Source: Helicoverpa zea (lineage: Eukaryota; Arthropoda; Insecta; Lepidoptera; Noctuidae). Taken from it: 64,000 nt of DNA. The stretch's first letter is position 1; each line of letters begins with the position of its first letter. Shown one piece after another: positions 23,301-31,539 of the stretch. The position numbers and the translations under genes were made by a program. The notes beneath the pieces were generated by a model, which made no database searches, was not told where the DNA came from, and saw only the letters and a list, made by a program, of their open reading frames with translations. Where the stretch lies: the NCBI RefSeq assembly GCF_022581195.2, contig NC_061464.1:12501254-12565253 (forward strand). Reading direction: 5' to 3'.

Positions 23301-24979
23301 GTTGTACTGGGATCGATCTATCATCACTGACAGGACTATTGTAGCCAATAAGCCTGATATTGTGGTGATAGATCGATTAGCGCGCCGCGCGATGATAGTC
23401 GATGTCGCCGTTCCGCATGACGAGAACCTTGTGAAAGCTGAGAAAGAGAAACAAATAAAGTATCTCGACTTAGCGCACGAGGTTGTCGCCATGTGGAGTG
23501 TCGACACGGCTGTTGTTGTGCCGATTGTCGTTACGGCCAATGGTTTAATAGCCAAGAGCCTCGACGAACACCTCAGGAGGCTCTCGTTGGGCGGCTGGAT
23601 CAAGGGACTGATTCAGAAGGCAGTACTCCTTGATACGGCACGTATTGTGAGGAGGTTTCTGTCTCTGGGACCCTAACCACCGGTACCTTGGACCCTGTGG
23701 CAACCTATTTTTTATATTTTTAAATGTTTTTTATTTTTATATTTAATATTTAAAAATGTAAATGATATGTTCTAAATAAATAAATGACGTTGTAATGTAA
23801 GTGTAATAAGTAGTAAAGACTAATACACAGATAAAAAATATACCTATATACCTGTAAGCCTAGTTCACGAGTTATTAGAGATTTTAACCTGTAGCAAAGA
23901 ACCAGAAGGAGATCGTTAGTGTCACTGAAAATAACTTATTATAAACAATAGCAACACGAAATGGTGAAAACAACACGACACTTCATTAAGTACACTATAA
24001 TTTCGTACTTAATTACTTCAACAAAAGACCTATTTCTGGGATAATTCTAGCACTTCTAATCATTTCACGAGATCGTCTAATTTCCCATTCTAGTGAGAGT
24101 TTATGAATTTCAGTCATTACTACAAGAGTGCCTCTTTGTTAGTAAAGAACGAACATTAGTACTTAACCCTATAAATAGTTGTGTCCGTAAAAGTGATCGC
24201 ACGATGTGTAGGTATGTTTATAAACGTGCCCGCGCAAAAACTCATAGGCTTTTGATGTTTCAGTTATGCGAGTAATTTGACGTTTGGAATACTTTAAATT
24301 TATAACTTCCCTTTGGTGTAAAGCGTATTTAGTTTGCTTTTACAGTTTGTTTTCTATTAATAGATTACTTTGCATCCAAATGTATTTAAATAGATTTCGC
24401 CCACGATTCGTCCGTGTCGCGTGGGAACCACGTCTTGTACTGGGATAACATGACATCCAGCTGGTCTTTTGCGTGTGAAAGTTTTACAAATCAAACAAAA
24501 AATAACTAATTTTCAATATTATGTAGAGACTACAAGAATTAGATACGACTTTATACCCTTTCATTCTAACATACTCAAATTGGATTGAAAACCAATTTCT
24601 GAAAATCTCTTCCCGCAGGTACCGCATAGCCTTCACGGAAACCCTCTGCTGCGGCAAAGTCGGCAGAAAGAAGAGCAGGTGTCGAGAACACTCCAGCATT
24701 CGGGAGACCATGGTGAACCATACTTCCGACGGCACCCATCTTGTCAGGGTCCGCTCCGAGATCCAGAACAAGAGGAACCGCCTCGATAGGAGAAGCAGAA
24801 GGTGCAGCTACTACGGAACAGAGACCACCAGCCTCTGCAGCGAGAAGTGGAGACAGGACACTCCTAAGAAGATGAACAGCATACTGATAAATGATAGAAA
24901 CAGTGTGACGTCGTCTCTTTGTAATAATAATGATAGTCATTTGTACAGTGACTTCAAAATGGATGGTGATGTCACTTAA
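2181..24979 (+). CDS. neuromedin-U/pyrokinin/CAPA-type peptide GPCR (3' half; exons 2181-2328, 17232-17344, 19454-19637, 24619-24979)
   Basis: A plasma-membrane G-protein-coupled receptor for an insect PRXamide-type neuropeptide (family knowledge). Four joined exons give 806 nt with consistent phases. They encode the end of extracellular loop 2 (SAFCAML, with the conserved loop cysteine), TM5 (ELSSLLFFILPGVIILCLYV), intracellular loop 3, TM6 with CWAPFHFQRL, TM7 with NPILYN, and a 119-residue basic/serine-rich tail starting YRIAFTETLCCGK, whose cysteines are plausible palmitoylation sites. The tail ends at TAA 24977-24979. TM1-TM4 and the start codon lie left of the window. The TM6 and TM7 motifs and the MSHRYR junction fit the pyrokinin/PBAN/CAPA receptor group; I cannot say which ligand subtype. 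Introns are about 14.9, 2.1 and 5.0 kb and loaded with transposons. No break is seen in the coding exons, so the gene looks intact. Confidence 0.9.
3330..3470 (+). repeat. possible tRNA-related SINE remnant
   Basis: A Pol III B-box-like motif (GGGGTTCGATGCTC, near 3372) sits in otherwise AT-rich sequence, preceded by GACAGGCC. No clear A box or poly(A) tail, so this is only a weak suggestion of a degenerate SINE. Confidence 0.3.
5414..6080 (-). mobile_element. TIR element, family 2, shorter copy (667 bp)
   Basis: Inverted relative to the longer copy at 12010-12866. The right terminus (...GACTGAGTTGAACTTACTATA) matches the left terminus of the other copy closely. The left terminus (ATAACTCAGATTTGCGCGCG) is diverged at its outer end. 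Shared internal blocks include the GCGCGCGGCC subterminal motif, the GTGACAGTGACGTCGTCCGAG stretch, the AATAAATAAAAGTGTGGACT block and the GATTCAGAATC palindrome. The copy lacks about 190 bp relative to the longer one. No transposase frame is visible. It lies in the large receptor intron. Confidence 0.75.
6300..6860. repeat. degenerate interspersed repeat with an internal 120-bp tandem duplication
   Basis: The block opens with a CCCGGGGAACTTCTTCCTG stretch of the kind found in many dispersed lepidopteran repeats. It then holds two diverged copies of a roughly 120-bp unit, recognisable by TTTCATTTGATA at 6521 and 6641 and by GGCGGTGGCTATCTTGG / GGCGGCGGCCATCTTGG. CA-rich microsatellite-like sequence follows to about 6850. 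No coding potential. Confidence 0.5.
7620..7745 (+). repeat. tRNA-related SINE-like repeat
   Basis: A B-box-like motif (GAGTTCGATTCTCC near 7691) lies about 50 bp after a GTCTCGTATGTACAAGAATGACTGGT block that could be an A-box region. This spacing is typical of tRNA-derived SINE heads. It does not fold as an intact tRNA gene. Confidence 0.45.
8150..8540 (-). repeat. SINE-like interspersed repeat (copy 1)
   Basis: Read on the minus strand, a tRNA-like segment with GGTTCGATTCTCGGGTCGGG is followed by blocks shared with 32300-32660: CCCGGAGCCTGGAAG, a TATGAC-type stretch followed by AAGGAATAG, and TGCGCAGG. The two copies are diverged and have the same orientation. GC content is higher than in the flanks, which creates several overlapping short open frames with no coding meaning. 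Confidence 0.55.
9895..10095 (+). repeat. degenerate dispersed repeat
   Basis: The block begins TACTAATATTATAAAGAGG with a GTTTGTTTG run. It contains AACTACTGGGCCG, CACGAGTAACATAGGCTA and a terminal ACGCGGGTAAAACCGCGGG. Similar fragments recur near 16310-16490, 19720-19800, 26480-26520, 47400-47545, 50820-50900, 54300-54360 and 60690-60800. This is a common lepidopteran short interspersed sequence; its class was not determined. Confidence 0.5.
10250..10420 (+). repeat. possible SINE remnant
   Basis: A B-box-like GGGGTTCGATACCC lies near 10311, followed by a GT-rich stretch. The evidence is a single motif, so confidence is low. Confidence 0.25.
11355..11929 (-). mobile_element. 5'-truncated R1-like non-LTR retrotransposon tail
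   Basis: Read on the minus strand, the insertion ends in a long poly(A) (the T run at 11355-11382). It is flanked by a perfect 15-bp target-site duplication, ATGACTAAGGTTACC, at 11340-11354 and 11930-11944. The interior is GC-rich, unlike the flanks, and encodes the C-terminus of a LINE ORF2. The 3' UTR block is shared with the insertions at 43140-43291 and 63473-63668. This is target-primed reverse transcription with 5' truncation. Confidence 0.9.
11682..11929 (-). pseudogene. C-terminal fragment of LINE ORF2 (R1-like)
   Basis: A minus-strand frame open from the truncation point to a stop at 11682-11684. It carries the R1-type C-terminal signature: a tryptophan followed by VASFCEAVMLEKEEAER, then a basic tail ending in SRPP. 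Only about 82 residues remain; reverse transcriptase and endonuclease are absent. Several other overlapping open frames in the same GC-rich stretch are shadows. Confidence 0.75.
12010..12866 (+). mobile_element. TIR element, family 2, longer copy (857 bp)
   Basis: Terminal inverted repeats begin TATAGTAAGTTCAACTCAG on the left and end CTGAGTTGAACTATCTATA on the right, with the GCGCGCGGCC motif just inside each end. The flanks are compatible with a TA target duplication. The interior shares blocks with the inverted shorter copy at 5414-6080. No long open frame; non-autonomous. Confidence 0.8.
13396..13440. repeat. short CCGGAACT tandem repeat
   Basis: Three or so imperfect repeats of a roughly 10-bp CTCCGGAACT unit in a GC-rich patch within AT-rich intron. 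Minor feature. Confidence 0.5.
13555..14522 (-). mobile_element. 968-bp TIR element, family 1, copy B (inverted)
   Basis: Same length and ends as the copies at 285-1252 and 14843-15810 but in the opposite orientation. It begins TATAGTTCGGCCATTCAGAG and ends GAACGGCCGAAGTATA. Copies B and C form an inverted pair separated by 320 bp inside the same intron. An 82-codon open frame without ATG (14004-14252) is annotated separately. Confidence 0.9.
14004..14252 (+). pseudogene. orphan open frame in TIR element family 1 (possible terminal exon)
   Basis: Opens directly after an acceptor-like TACTTAG and runs 82 codons to TAA at 14250-14252. An AATAAA lies about 40 nt later, near 14293. The frame has no methionine at its start. 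The predicted peptide has a cysteine/arginine-containing middle (GPPFCDAKTVVRCRFVRID), a hydrophobic stretch and a strongly acidic serine tail (GEDDDEDTTSSSKSESD). It looks like the last exon of a longer gene, perhaps the autonomous partner's, kept inside the element. I do not recognise the family. The same frame is present in the other two copies, but their near identity makes that uninformative about selection. Confidence 0.35.
14560..14842 (+). repeat. common lepidopteran interspersed repeat
   Basis: A block with CTTTTCCCAACTATGTTATGG, CAGTCTAACTGGATTCAGC, TACCAGTGCTTTACAAG, CCCAGTTACCCGGGCAACCC and TGACAGCCGGGACCTACAG. A diverged copy occurs in reverse orientation at about 59115-59255. 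It fills most of the spacer between TIR copies B and C. An open frame of about 90 codons across it is fortuitous. Confidence 0.6.
14843..15810 (+). mobile_element. 968-bp TIR element, family 1, copy C
   Basis: Same orientation as copy A and inverted relative to copy B, with identical length, ends and TA-type flanks. Differences from A seen by eye include single bases in the AAAAGC(T/C)GGGTAATC, AAGAAC(A/T)GATTACG and TTTAC(T/C)AAGTTAT blocks. This implies very recent amplification. Confidence 0.9.
16310..16490. repeat. degenerate dispersed repeat
   Basis: A block of the TGCGGGAACTTCTTCTCGAA / GTAGCATATAGCC / GATCAGTAGTTCCTGAG type, related to the dispersed repeat at 9895-10095. Diverged; no coding potential. 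Confidence 0.4.
17232..17344 (+). CDS. receptor exon: intracellular loop 3
   Basis: 113 nt, acceptor TTTTCCAG at 17224-17231, donor TTGG|GTGAGA. The incoming base completes the arginine codon split after TM5 and the outgoing base starts the alanine codon completed at 19454. It encodes a glycine/serine-rich loop (SKPGSPGTLNGVNG) and the conserved basic entry to TM6 (QSKKTIIRML). Confidence 0.85.
17345..19453 (+). other. receptor intron 2 (2.1 kb)
   Basis: AT-rich intron with no recognised transposon. The stretch at 18300-18420 is somewhat GC-richer (CCACCTGTCGCTCAATTGAT) and may be an old repeat. Acceptor TTTGTTATAG at 19444-19453. Confidence 0.65.
19454..19637 (+). CDS. receptor exon: TM6 and TM7
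   Basis: 184 nt, donor AG|GTGGG. Encodes TM6 (VVVAFFVCWAPFHFQRLF, with the CWxP switch), extracellular loop 3 (YGASSRHYHTINEY), and TM7 with SATVNPILYNVMSHR, the NPxxY-equivalent motif. This is the exon that identifies the family most securely. Confidence 0.93.
20000..23800 (+). mobile_element. R4/R2-clade non-LTR retrotransposon with restriction-like endonuclease
   Basis: A nearly full-length, single-ORF LINE in the sense direction of the receptor gene. The order is a proline/serine-rich N-terminus, reverse transcriptase, CCHC motif and C-terminal restriction-enzyme-like endonuclease. This layout is known for the R2/R4/Dong/NeSL group rather than the APE-type LINEs. The exact ends are uncertain: the 3' UTR runs through AT-rich sequence to about 23800 and ends with ATAAATAAATGACG, and no target duplication could be defined. 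Two visible coding breaks make the copy inactive as read. Confidence 0.82.
20073..23676 (+). pseudogene. R4/R2-type LINE polyprotein, broken by one frameshift and one stop
   Basis: The first open segment (20073-21884) has an SP-rich N-terminus and RT motifs NWKSPGPDG and NYRPITCLP. The frame then changes by one base near a run of six T (21857-21862). The following segment carries RT motif A (DYKKAYDSVPHTW), motif B (FQGDSLSPL) and motif C (YMDDLKLFA). A TAG at 22345-22347 interrupts the same frame, which continues to 23676. The last part has CRACHHPGESIRHIISGC (CX2CX8HX4C) and a PD...D...K-type endonuclease signature (KPDIVVID...IVDVAVPHDENL...KY). About 1,200 codons in total. The rest of the frame is intact, so the insertion is fairly young. 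The clade assignment is from motif order; which named family was not determined. Confidence 0.85.
24619..24979 (+). CDS. receptor terminal exon: C-terminal tail
   Basis: 361 nt. Its first base completes the arginine codon of MSHR, and the exon then reads 119 codons to TAA. The juxtamembrane helix-8 region YRIAFTETLCCGK is conserved in the family. The rest is basic and rich in Ser, Arg and Asn (RRSRRCSYYG, NDRNSVTSS), as expected for phosphorylation-regulated tails. Minus-strand open frames here are shadows. Confidence 0.9.
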
Positions 24980-25230
24980 GTTTTTATGTAAGTATGTGAG
25001 TAAGGTGTCAGTTTGTAAGCCACTGGATTAACTTTTGTATGATGTAAGTACCAGTGAATATATTGTGATAAATATTTAGGTGTAAACGTAATTTATTGTA
25101 GGTTTAATAAGTTAAGATAGGCTTGATTTTTTATGGATAGGTACACGCGAAAAGTTCTATGTGTATATCCTTCATTATTACTTGGAAAATATGAATAAAA
25201 AAGCTTTAAGTTAACTTTTCTATGCGATAT
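24980..25230 (+). terminator. receptor 3' UTR with poly(A) signal
   Basis: AT-rich sequence after the stop codon. The first canonical AATAAA is at 25194-25199, giving a minimum 3' UTR of about 230 nt. Use of this site is inferred. Confidence 0.45.
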
Positions 25231-27012
25231 AAATTGTAAATACCGATAATCATTAACTTCCCAAAATTTACATAATACATAACTTTCAATCTTTTACATA
25301 CTTAAACTCAAATATTACTATATCCCATTAAACTTAACTTGTGCATTTATCTTCAAAATCACTCAAAATTAAATAAGCTTTAAATCATAATATAATTTTT
25401 CATTGTGTTCTCATTTTCATATTTATATACATTAGTTTTTCATCTTATTCTCGCTTTGTTATTCGTCGAAATTTTGTCAAAATCAAAGATAATGTTTTTA
25501 TATCAAATAGGCCTTTGCTTGCTCTTATAAAACGTCATACTAGTTGCACGGTTCCAAAAACTAGGTCTCACGGAGAAAAACCGGCAAGAATCTTCATTAT
25601 TATTCTATTAACGAAACAAAAATAACATATGTATAGGTACATTTCCTATTTCCTACTTCATAACTAGACATAAACTAGTTGATATTTTCACTTACTGAGT
25701 AAATTGCTTACTCAAGTCTCGAGGGAAACACCCAAAATATAATATGGAGGTACCCATTGAGTAGTACATACGGTTTATTATGATTGCCTATGGTTATTTT
25801 ATGAAGGAAACTACGTGCTTTCTGAAGGTCAAGAAATTTTATTAACAACAGGAAATAATTGCCTTTATTTGTTGACAGAACTAATTGTGTCGTGAGTATT
25901 TTTCTTTGAATTATTTGTTTCTACGAAGGATGAATTTGTCTTCATAAAACGACACTTTATTTGAAATTCCAATTTTGTTTTATGATAGTTGAATTAATGA
26001 GAGTACCTAAATATCTTATTTATATGAAACTGAAACACTAAATAATTATTTTAAATGCTAGAAAGAGAGTCCATTCAGAATGATTATGAAACGCTAAAAT
26101 AAATCGTTTATGTTATACTACTTTTATCGAACAGCCGAGAAGTGTCATGTTTTATACTATGGATAATATTAATTTTCAATGATATATCCTCAATAACTAG
26201 TAAATTATTTAATTTATATAGAATACACTACTATACACTACATAATCATACAAAGACATAGTTAGTACATTGTCATTCAACTGTCACAGTAGTGACACGC
26301 CATTGAATGCGTACATTGTGTGCGCAGAACACGAAACATATGACAATCGTAATTAATTCCCAGTATTAGCTGAGGCGTATTAGTTTATCAATGAAATGTC
26401 ACATCTTGACGTACAAATTAATGTTGGACACTGTAATAATGGTGGGTTACCATGAATAAATAAAGTTTATATTTTACTAGCCATTTTCCCGCGGTTGCAC
26501 CCGCGTCCCGTGGGATTAAACTTACCGTTTTCAAAAAAAAAAAATTATAACCCTCAAATTTTGACTTCTGACCTCGAATAATATGCAAATAAAGGATTTG
26601 ATTTGATAACTTTTGACCCACACATGGGATCGATGGGGACTTTTAATATTTTATTTGTAATGGTAAACAGAAGCTCTCCACAAAAATTTGGCTTTCCGGG
26701 AATTTTTGTTATTATATGTATTTCAAAAGTCTATTTTGACCGGACTATAAATATAATAACAAAAGCAATGTTTCATGTGCATATGACGCGAACAATGCTA
26801 GAACTAGTTATTCTCATAATAAATCACGCAGCCATAAATCAGCTTCGAAACAATGCACAAACTATTTCAGTAAGTTTACTCGCCGCGGTTACTGGACAAA
26901 ATAACTAACTGGTTAACAACTTACTGTTTGGGTGGTTCGTGGCCAGTTTAGACCTGAAGCCCGCTAGACTTAACATTTCGGCTTACTTTGTAGTAGGTAA
27001 CATATTCGTATG
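25231..27012. other. intergenic DNA
   Basis: No gene seen. A repeat fragment at about 25540-25610 (ACTAGTTGCACGGTTCC, GGTCTCACGGAGAA) matches, inverted, a block at 42600-42730. A CCGCGGTTGCACCCGCGTCCCG fragment lies at about 26480-26515. Open frames at 26418-26621 (-) and 26603-26908 (+) have no recognisable features. Confidence 0.5.
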
Positions 27013-27393
27013 TATGTGTCGGCGTCAGGATCCGACATCGTTAAATAAAACAAAGGGGTTCTCACACAATCACTTGGTTTATTCCAATTAACACAGTATT
27101 AGTCACTACAATTATTTATCACTAATTTGTGGGAGGTGTGCACTCGGCAACGGTCGGTGAACGAATGACCCGAGTCGTTTTTTTTTTTTTTTTTTTTTTT
27201 GGTATGGCATCTCGCAGTTCAGCCTAGGAGGCCGTGTACTGCTTAACCGGACTTTTCCCTGTGGATGCCTAGATTTTAAGGCCTCCAGCCAGGGGCGTAA
27301 AACAACTTATAAACTAAGCGACTGCGCTAAGGGTACCCCCTGTGGGGTCGGACCTCGGCTTAGGGCGTCGCTGGGGAGGCAGCAAAGGGACAG

Positions 27394-28175
27394 CATTGAC
27401 ATATATTCTAGCGATAGACAAGAACATCCATACAAATAATTTACCCGCTTATGTCGTCTCTTGACATCTCGATGACGTATTGTGACATGTAGTCGTCCTC
27501 ATTGATGTTAATTGCAGAAGTGTCGCTCGTATTTTGCCTACATTTTTCATTACTCAAAAAGTTTATATCTAAGTGAATTAAAAATCATGTAATATATCAA
27601 AAAGTTTATTTATATCTAATTGAATGCAAAATCATGTAATATATTAAAACCAGGAACTTATTTTTAGGGTTTTTAATATTAATTACGATGTTTTTTTTTC
27701 TTAAGAGGGCTATCACAAATTTTCGCGAATTTAATTATTTTTTCTTGAAAGTAAGAACATACCATGACAAAGTGAAGTCTGTTTTCATTGATATTTTACC
27801 TACTGCCAGTTTTATGGCACATCTGTTTCTGCACGATTTTCTTAATCCATAATTTAAGATGGCGGGCGGGAACAAATTAATGCATATTTGTAAAATTGAA
27901 TTATAAATGAAAAGTATGATATACAAGCGTTGTAATAGCATGAACAGCGTGTAATTTTACTAACTTGACTCTCGAATTAGTTTATATGTGTAAGTTTATA
28001 CCTTGATATGTATTTTCTATTTTATAATTGTCGTTTCATAGACATCCATCTGACGCAGGTGTCAAAATCGCTCTGATTTGCCATTTTGGGCACTGCATAG
28101 TCTGCACTGCAGTTCAGTGTGGTAAGCTTTTTGTTCGGAACGTTCTATCTAGTACGTAGTACATATATATCGATG
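27394..28175. mobile_element. 782-bp non-autonomous TIR element (hAT-like) nested in the LINE
   Basis: Revealed by comparison with the full LINE copy, which is uninterrupted here. The insertion is flanked by an 8-bp duplication AGGGACAG (27386-27393 and 28176-28183). The ends are imperfect inverted repeats, CATTGACATATAT on the left against CATCGATATATAT read inward from the right. An 8-bp duplication with short TIRs fits the hAT superfamily. The interior is AT-rich and non-coding; a 68-codon minus-strand open frame in it has no recognisable feature. Confidence 0.8.
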
Positions 28176-28233
28176 AGGGACAGGCTGGATCATATGATCA
28201 TTATTATTAAATGGGGAATTTAAAGCTACTGGC

Positions 28234-29703
28234 TCAGCTCGCGGGCTGGCTCGATGAGCAGGGGTCGGGAGGACAGAGATCGGGACGTCGCGGCGGACCT
28301 CGGCGGCGAGGTTTGTACGAACGCGGTTTGTATTTGTGTAGGGTGCTAGTGAGTTTACTACTCTCTTGGAGGACAGTTATCTCATCGTCGGGTTCTAGAA
28401 GGGCATGCCTAGGGCGGCGAATCCTACTGATGCGGGAGGGAGTGTAATTACTGGCTGACACGATAAGTGAGTTATCGTGTTTCTCAGCGCGTTCGAAGTA
28501 CCGTATGGCGGCACGCTTCATATACTGGCGGATGGTGGGGATTTTTAAGTCGAGATGAAGAATCTCATTTCGAACATAATAGGGAGCTCCGGTGATTTCC
28601 CGTAAAGCACGGTTTTGAAGGGCCTGCATTCTGTGAAGGCGGCGATGGCTTGCCTGTGCGAACACAGGGCAAGCATACGTCATGACGGGGCGTATGCACG
28701 ATACGTAGAGGCGTAACTTGCATTTAAGAGATAATTTGCTCTTTGAATTGAGCAAGAAGTGCAATCTGCCGTACACAAAGGCTGCTCTAGAGCGCACCTT
28801 ACGTATGTGCTCGGCGAATGAGAGGCGCTGGTCTAAGATTACACCTAGATATTTGGCATGCTCCTTCCAAGGAATCGGCCTACCAAACATGGTGACTGAC
28901 GGGGGCGCGGGAGGAAGCCTACGGCGAGGGCTCGAAAAGAGTATGGCCTGGCTTTTGTCGGGGTGGAGTTCGATTCTCCATAGCCTAGTCCAGACACCTA
29001 GGGTGTTGCAATAGGCTTGGAGATGTCTCACTATGGCGGCTGGGCTGCGGCCTGAGCAGTAGATTGCCGTGTCGTCGGCGAATAGGGCTAATTGAACATG
29101 CTTGTTCTTAGGAATATCGCTAGTGTATAGCGAGAAGAGGATGGGGGAGAGTACCGAGCCTTGTGGGACGCCAGCTTTTATAGGGTGGGCCGAAGAAAGA
29201 GTGCCGTCAATGCGATAGCGAAAGGTGCGATTCGACAAAAAGTCTCGTAAGATGACGACGAGACGGTCTGGGACACCGAGTTGGTAAAGCTTGTAAATCA
29301 AGCCTTTGTGCCAGACTTTGTCGAATGCCTTTGCTATATCGAAGAGAATCGTACCGGTGAGTTGGCCACGTTGGAATCCGTGGCTCACACCTTCCACGAT
29401 GCGGTGGACTTGTTGGACACAAGAGTGATGGGTTCGAAAACCAAACTGTTCTAATGGAATAAGACTCTTTGCTTCGACGTAATCTTTGAGACGCTTATAG
29501 ATAAGTATCTCGTAGATCTTGCCGAACACATTAAGTAAACTGATAGGGCGATAGCTGGACGGGTCTGATTTTGGTTTACCGGGTTTGGGAATACCGATTA
29601 CGGTTGCCTCTTTCCATGCCTGTGGGAACAGGTTATGGGTCATGGCGCAATTGAAGATCGCGGTCATGAGCATTACGAGGGAAGCGGGTAGGATTTTGAA
29701 AAC
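28234..29703 (-). pseudogene. Jockey-type LINE ORF2, C-terminal part (RT and C-terminus)
   Basis: The minus-strand frame contains RT motifs YRPISLLNVFGKIYE, QFGFRTHHSC, DIAKAFDKVWHKGL, GVPQGSVLSPILF and FADDTAIY, followed by the usual C-terminal region. It is intact as far as the truncation: 479 codons from the first methionine, and open further upstream to the 5' junction. The endonuclease domain is missing because of 5' truncation. Confidence 0.88.
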
Positions 29704-29956
29704 TTAACCCGAGTCGTGCGCGCGCGCCGCTTTATAAAGTCCACCGTTGACAGATCGATGGTTGACACATCGACGGTGGCGCCGTCACGGCCATGCTGAC
29801 ATACGCTAGTCCTCGAGCGATTTCTAAGCATCTGAGAACAAGACAACGAACTGTTCGCTCATCCTGACATACTCAGTCACATCAAATCAAGTCAGTCAAA
29901 TCTTTAAGTTGTGAGGTCAATCACAACAGACTTAAATGTGCTGGTCCGGCAAGCCC

Positions 29957-30320
29957 TTTTTTTTTTTTTTTTTTTTTTTTAACAACCAGAGACTGTTAAA
30001 CCCTTCTCATCAGTTTTACAACCGGAGACTGTTAAACCCTTCTCATCAGTTTTACAACCGGAGACTGTTAAACCCTTCTCATCAGTTTTACAACCGGAGA
30101 CTGTTAAACCCTTCTCATCAGTTTTACAACCGGAGACTGTTAAACCCTTCTCATCAGTTTTACAACCGGAGACTGTTAAACCCTTCTCATCAGTTTTACA
30201 ACCGGAGACTGTTAAACCCTTCTCATCAGTTTTACAACCGGAGACTGTTAAACCCTTTTTTTTTTTATTACTTTTTTTTCCTTTTTTTTTTCTTTTTTTT
30301 TTATCTTACTTTTTTTTCAC
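29957..30320 (+). repeat. 36-bp minisatellite bracketed by poly(T) tracts
   Basis: About 7.6 near-perfect tandem copies of a 36-bp unit (core GAGACTGTTAAACCC, then TTCTCATCAGTTTTA) lie at 29983-30255. A run of over 20 T precedes them and an interrupted T-rich tract of about 65 bp follows. Since 36 is a multiple of three, all plus-strand frames stay open and translate as a 12-residue repeat (RLLNPSHQFYNR), which is not evidence of a protein. The units are almost identical, so the expansion is recent. Confidence 0.9.
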
Positions 30321-31539
30321 AAAATCTCACATAGTCTACACAAAATAGTCAGTTAGTCACCAGAACCTACGACCCGTTAAGGCCAGCTCTTAACATGACT
30401 CATTATGTCACACGTCGTGGAACATTGACCCAGAGAGCCAGTTCCTAAAATCAGTCACACCAGTCACGTGTCAGGGCAGTCCCCAAGGTTTGTCACACTT
30501 GTCACATGTCATGGAATACGGCCCTGCGAGCCAGTTCAGTTAAGTTAGTTACGTTAAGTCCACCAATCATCACTTTCTGAAATCATGTCAGTCGAACATC
30601 ATGATCATTTCTGAAGTCGTGTCATATAAGTACAGGTCAAAGAACATTATTGAAATTCGTTACTGTCACCGTCATTATCAGATGACACCTTATACCTTCC
30701 ATGATCGTGAGCCGCCGTCTCGGCCTCCTGAGTCCTTAGTTGGAATACAAGCCACTTCAAGTAAGCTTACACGGGCACCAGTACGTCGATTCTATAAAAT
30801 TCAGACAACAACTCGCATTTCACTTCGCTATTCAGTCTCACTTCGCATTCGGTTCAAAACGTTCTAACAGTCATCTCATACTTGATCTGTCAAAATCTCG
30901 AGGTTAATTTAGTTCAACTCACACGCTCGCAAGAGTAGCGCTAGTGTAGTTTGAGAATGTCGATCACGAAACTCCCGGCGGATTCAGATGCGACGTTTAG
31001 AGTGAAGTCTTATGGAATCACACTGCTGGTATGTTACTACAGCACTTTTCGAGTGCTCTTACTACTACTCGAATTCATTATAAGATGGTTTCAAATGAAC
31101 TTTAGCGATTTCCTATAAAATTTCACGACACTAGCACGGGACCATACTGTTGTTCCCATGGAGAATAATTGGCAAGAAACCCCATAGAAGATACCTATCA
31201 TATTATTCGTACTCATCATTATCTACGTCTATTACAATGAAAGCAAAAGCCTTAGAAATTGCTACACAATTCAGTTTCGGTTCCTTCCGCTCAAATTAGA
31301 CGAACAAAATCTTCTTCAAGAAGAATCTCACTGCTGTCACTCCAAGATTAAAACGCTGTTTTGTTGAAGCTATTTTCCTCCAAAATCATTCCGTTTGCTG
31401 TATCTCGAATTTCTACCTACGACTAAGCAGAGTGATCCTCGCTAGATCTGAAGACACCGTTCTCGTAGAAATAAAATAAGATTGGTATGCGGTACGTTGC
31501 ACTGAACCTGGTACTATTTGCTACTCAATCAACATCAAC

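Larger units (their letters stand above)
19638..24618 (+). other. receptor intron 3 (5.0 kb)
   Basis: About 3.7 kb of this intron is an R4/R2-type LINE in the sense orientation. A degenerate dispersed-repeat fragment lies at about 19720-19810 (GATAGGCTACTTTTTATCC). The segment 23800-24618 holds nothing recognisable. Acceptor TCTTCCCGCAG at 24608-24618. Confidence 0.75.
27178..29706 (-). mobile_element. Jockey-type LINE, 5'-truncated copy, carrying a nested TIR element
   Basis: The poly(A) is the T run at 27178-27200. The left duplication TGACCCGAGTCG is at 27166-27177, and the right copy (ACCCGAGTCG) is at 29707-29716. About 1.75 kb of LINE sequence remains once the 782-bp insertion at 27394-28175 is removed. 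It is roughly 99% identical by eye to the 3' part of the full copy at 33409-39559. The 5' end stops within the reverse-transcriptase region (equivalent to about 35142 in the full copy). Confidence 0.88.
27017..29787 (-). repeat. 3' LTR interrupted by truncated Jockey-type LINE
   Basis: The LTR parts are 27017-27177 and 29707-29787. They carry a TATA-like CTTTATAAAG near 29730-29739 and, on the minus strand, an AATAAA in GGAATAAACC. The LINE insertion lies between the two copies of ACCCGAGTCG. Confidence 0.72.

Noticed and set aside
24484..24940. Minus-strand open frames of 95 and 121 codons
   Set aside because: They are shadows of the receptor's terminal coding exon.
29936..30334. Plus-strand open frame of 132 codons with a 12-residue repeat, or a CRISPR-like array
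   Set aside because: The frame is open only because the 36-bp tandem unit is a multiple of three. The units are contiguous without unique spacers, so it is a minisatellite, not a gene or CRISPR array.
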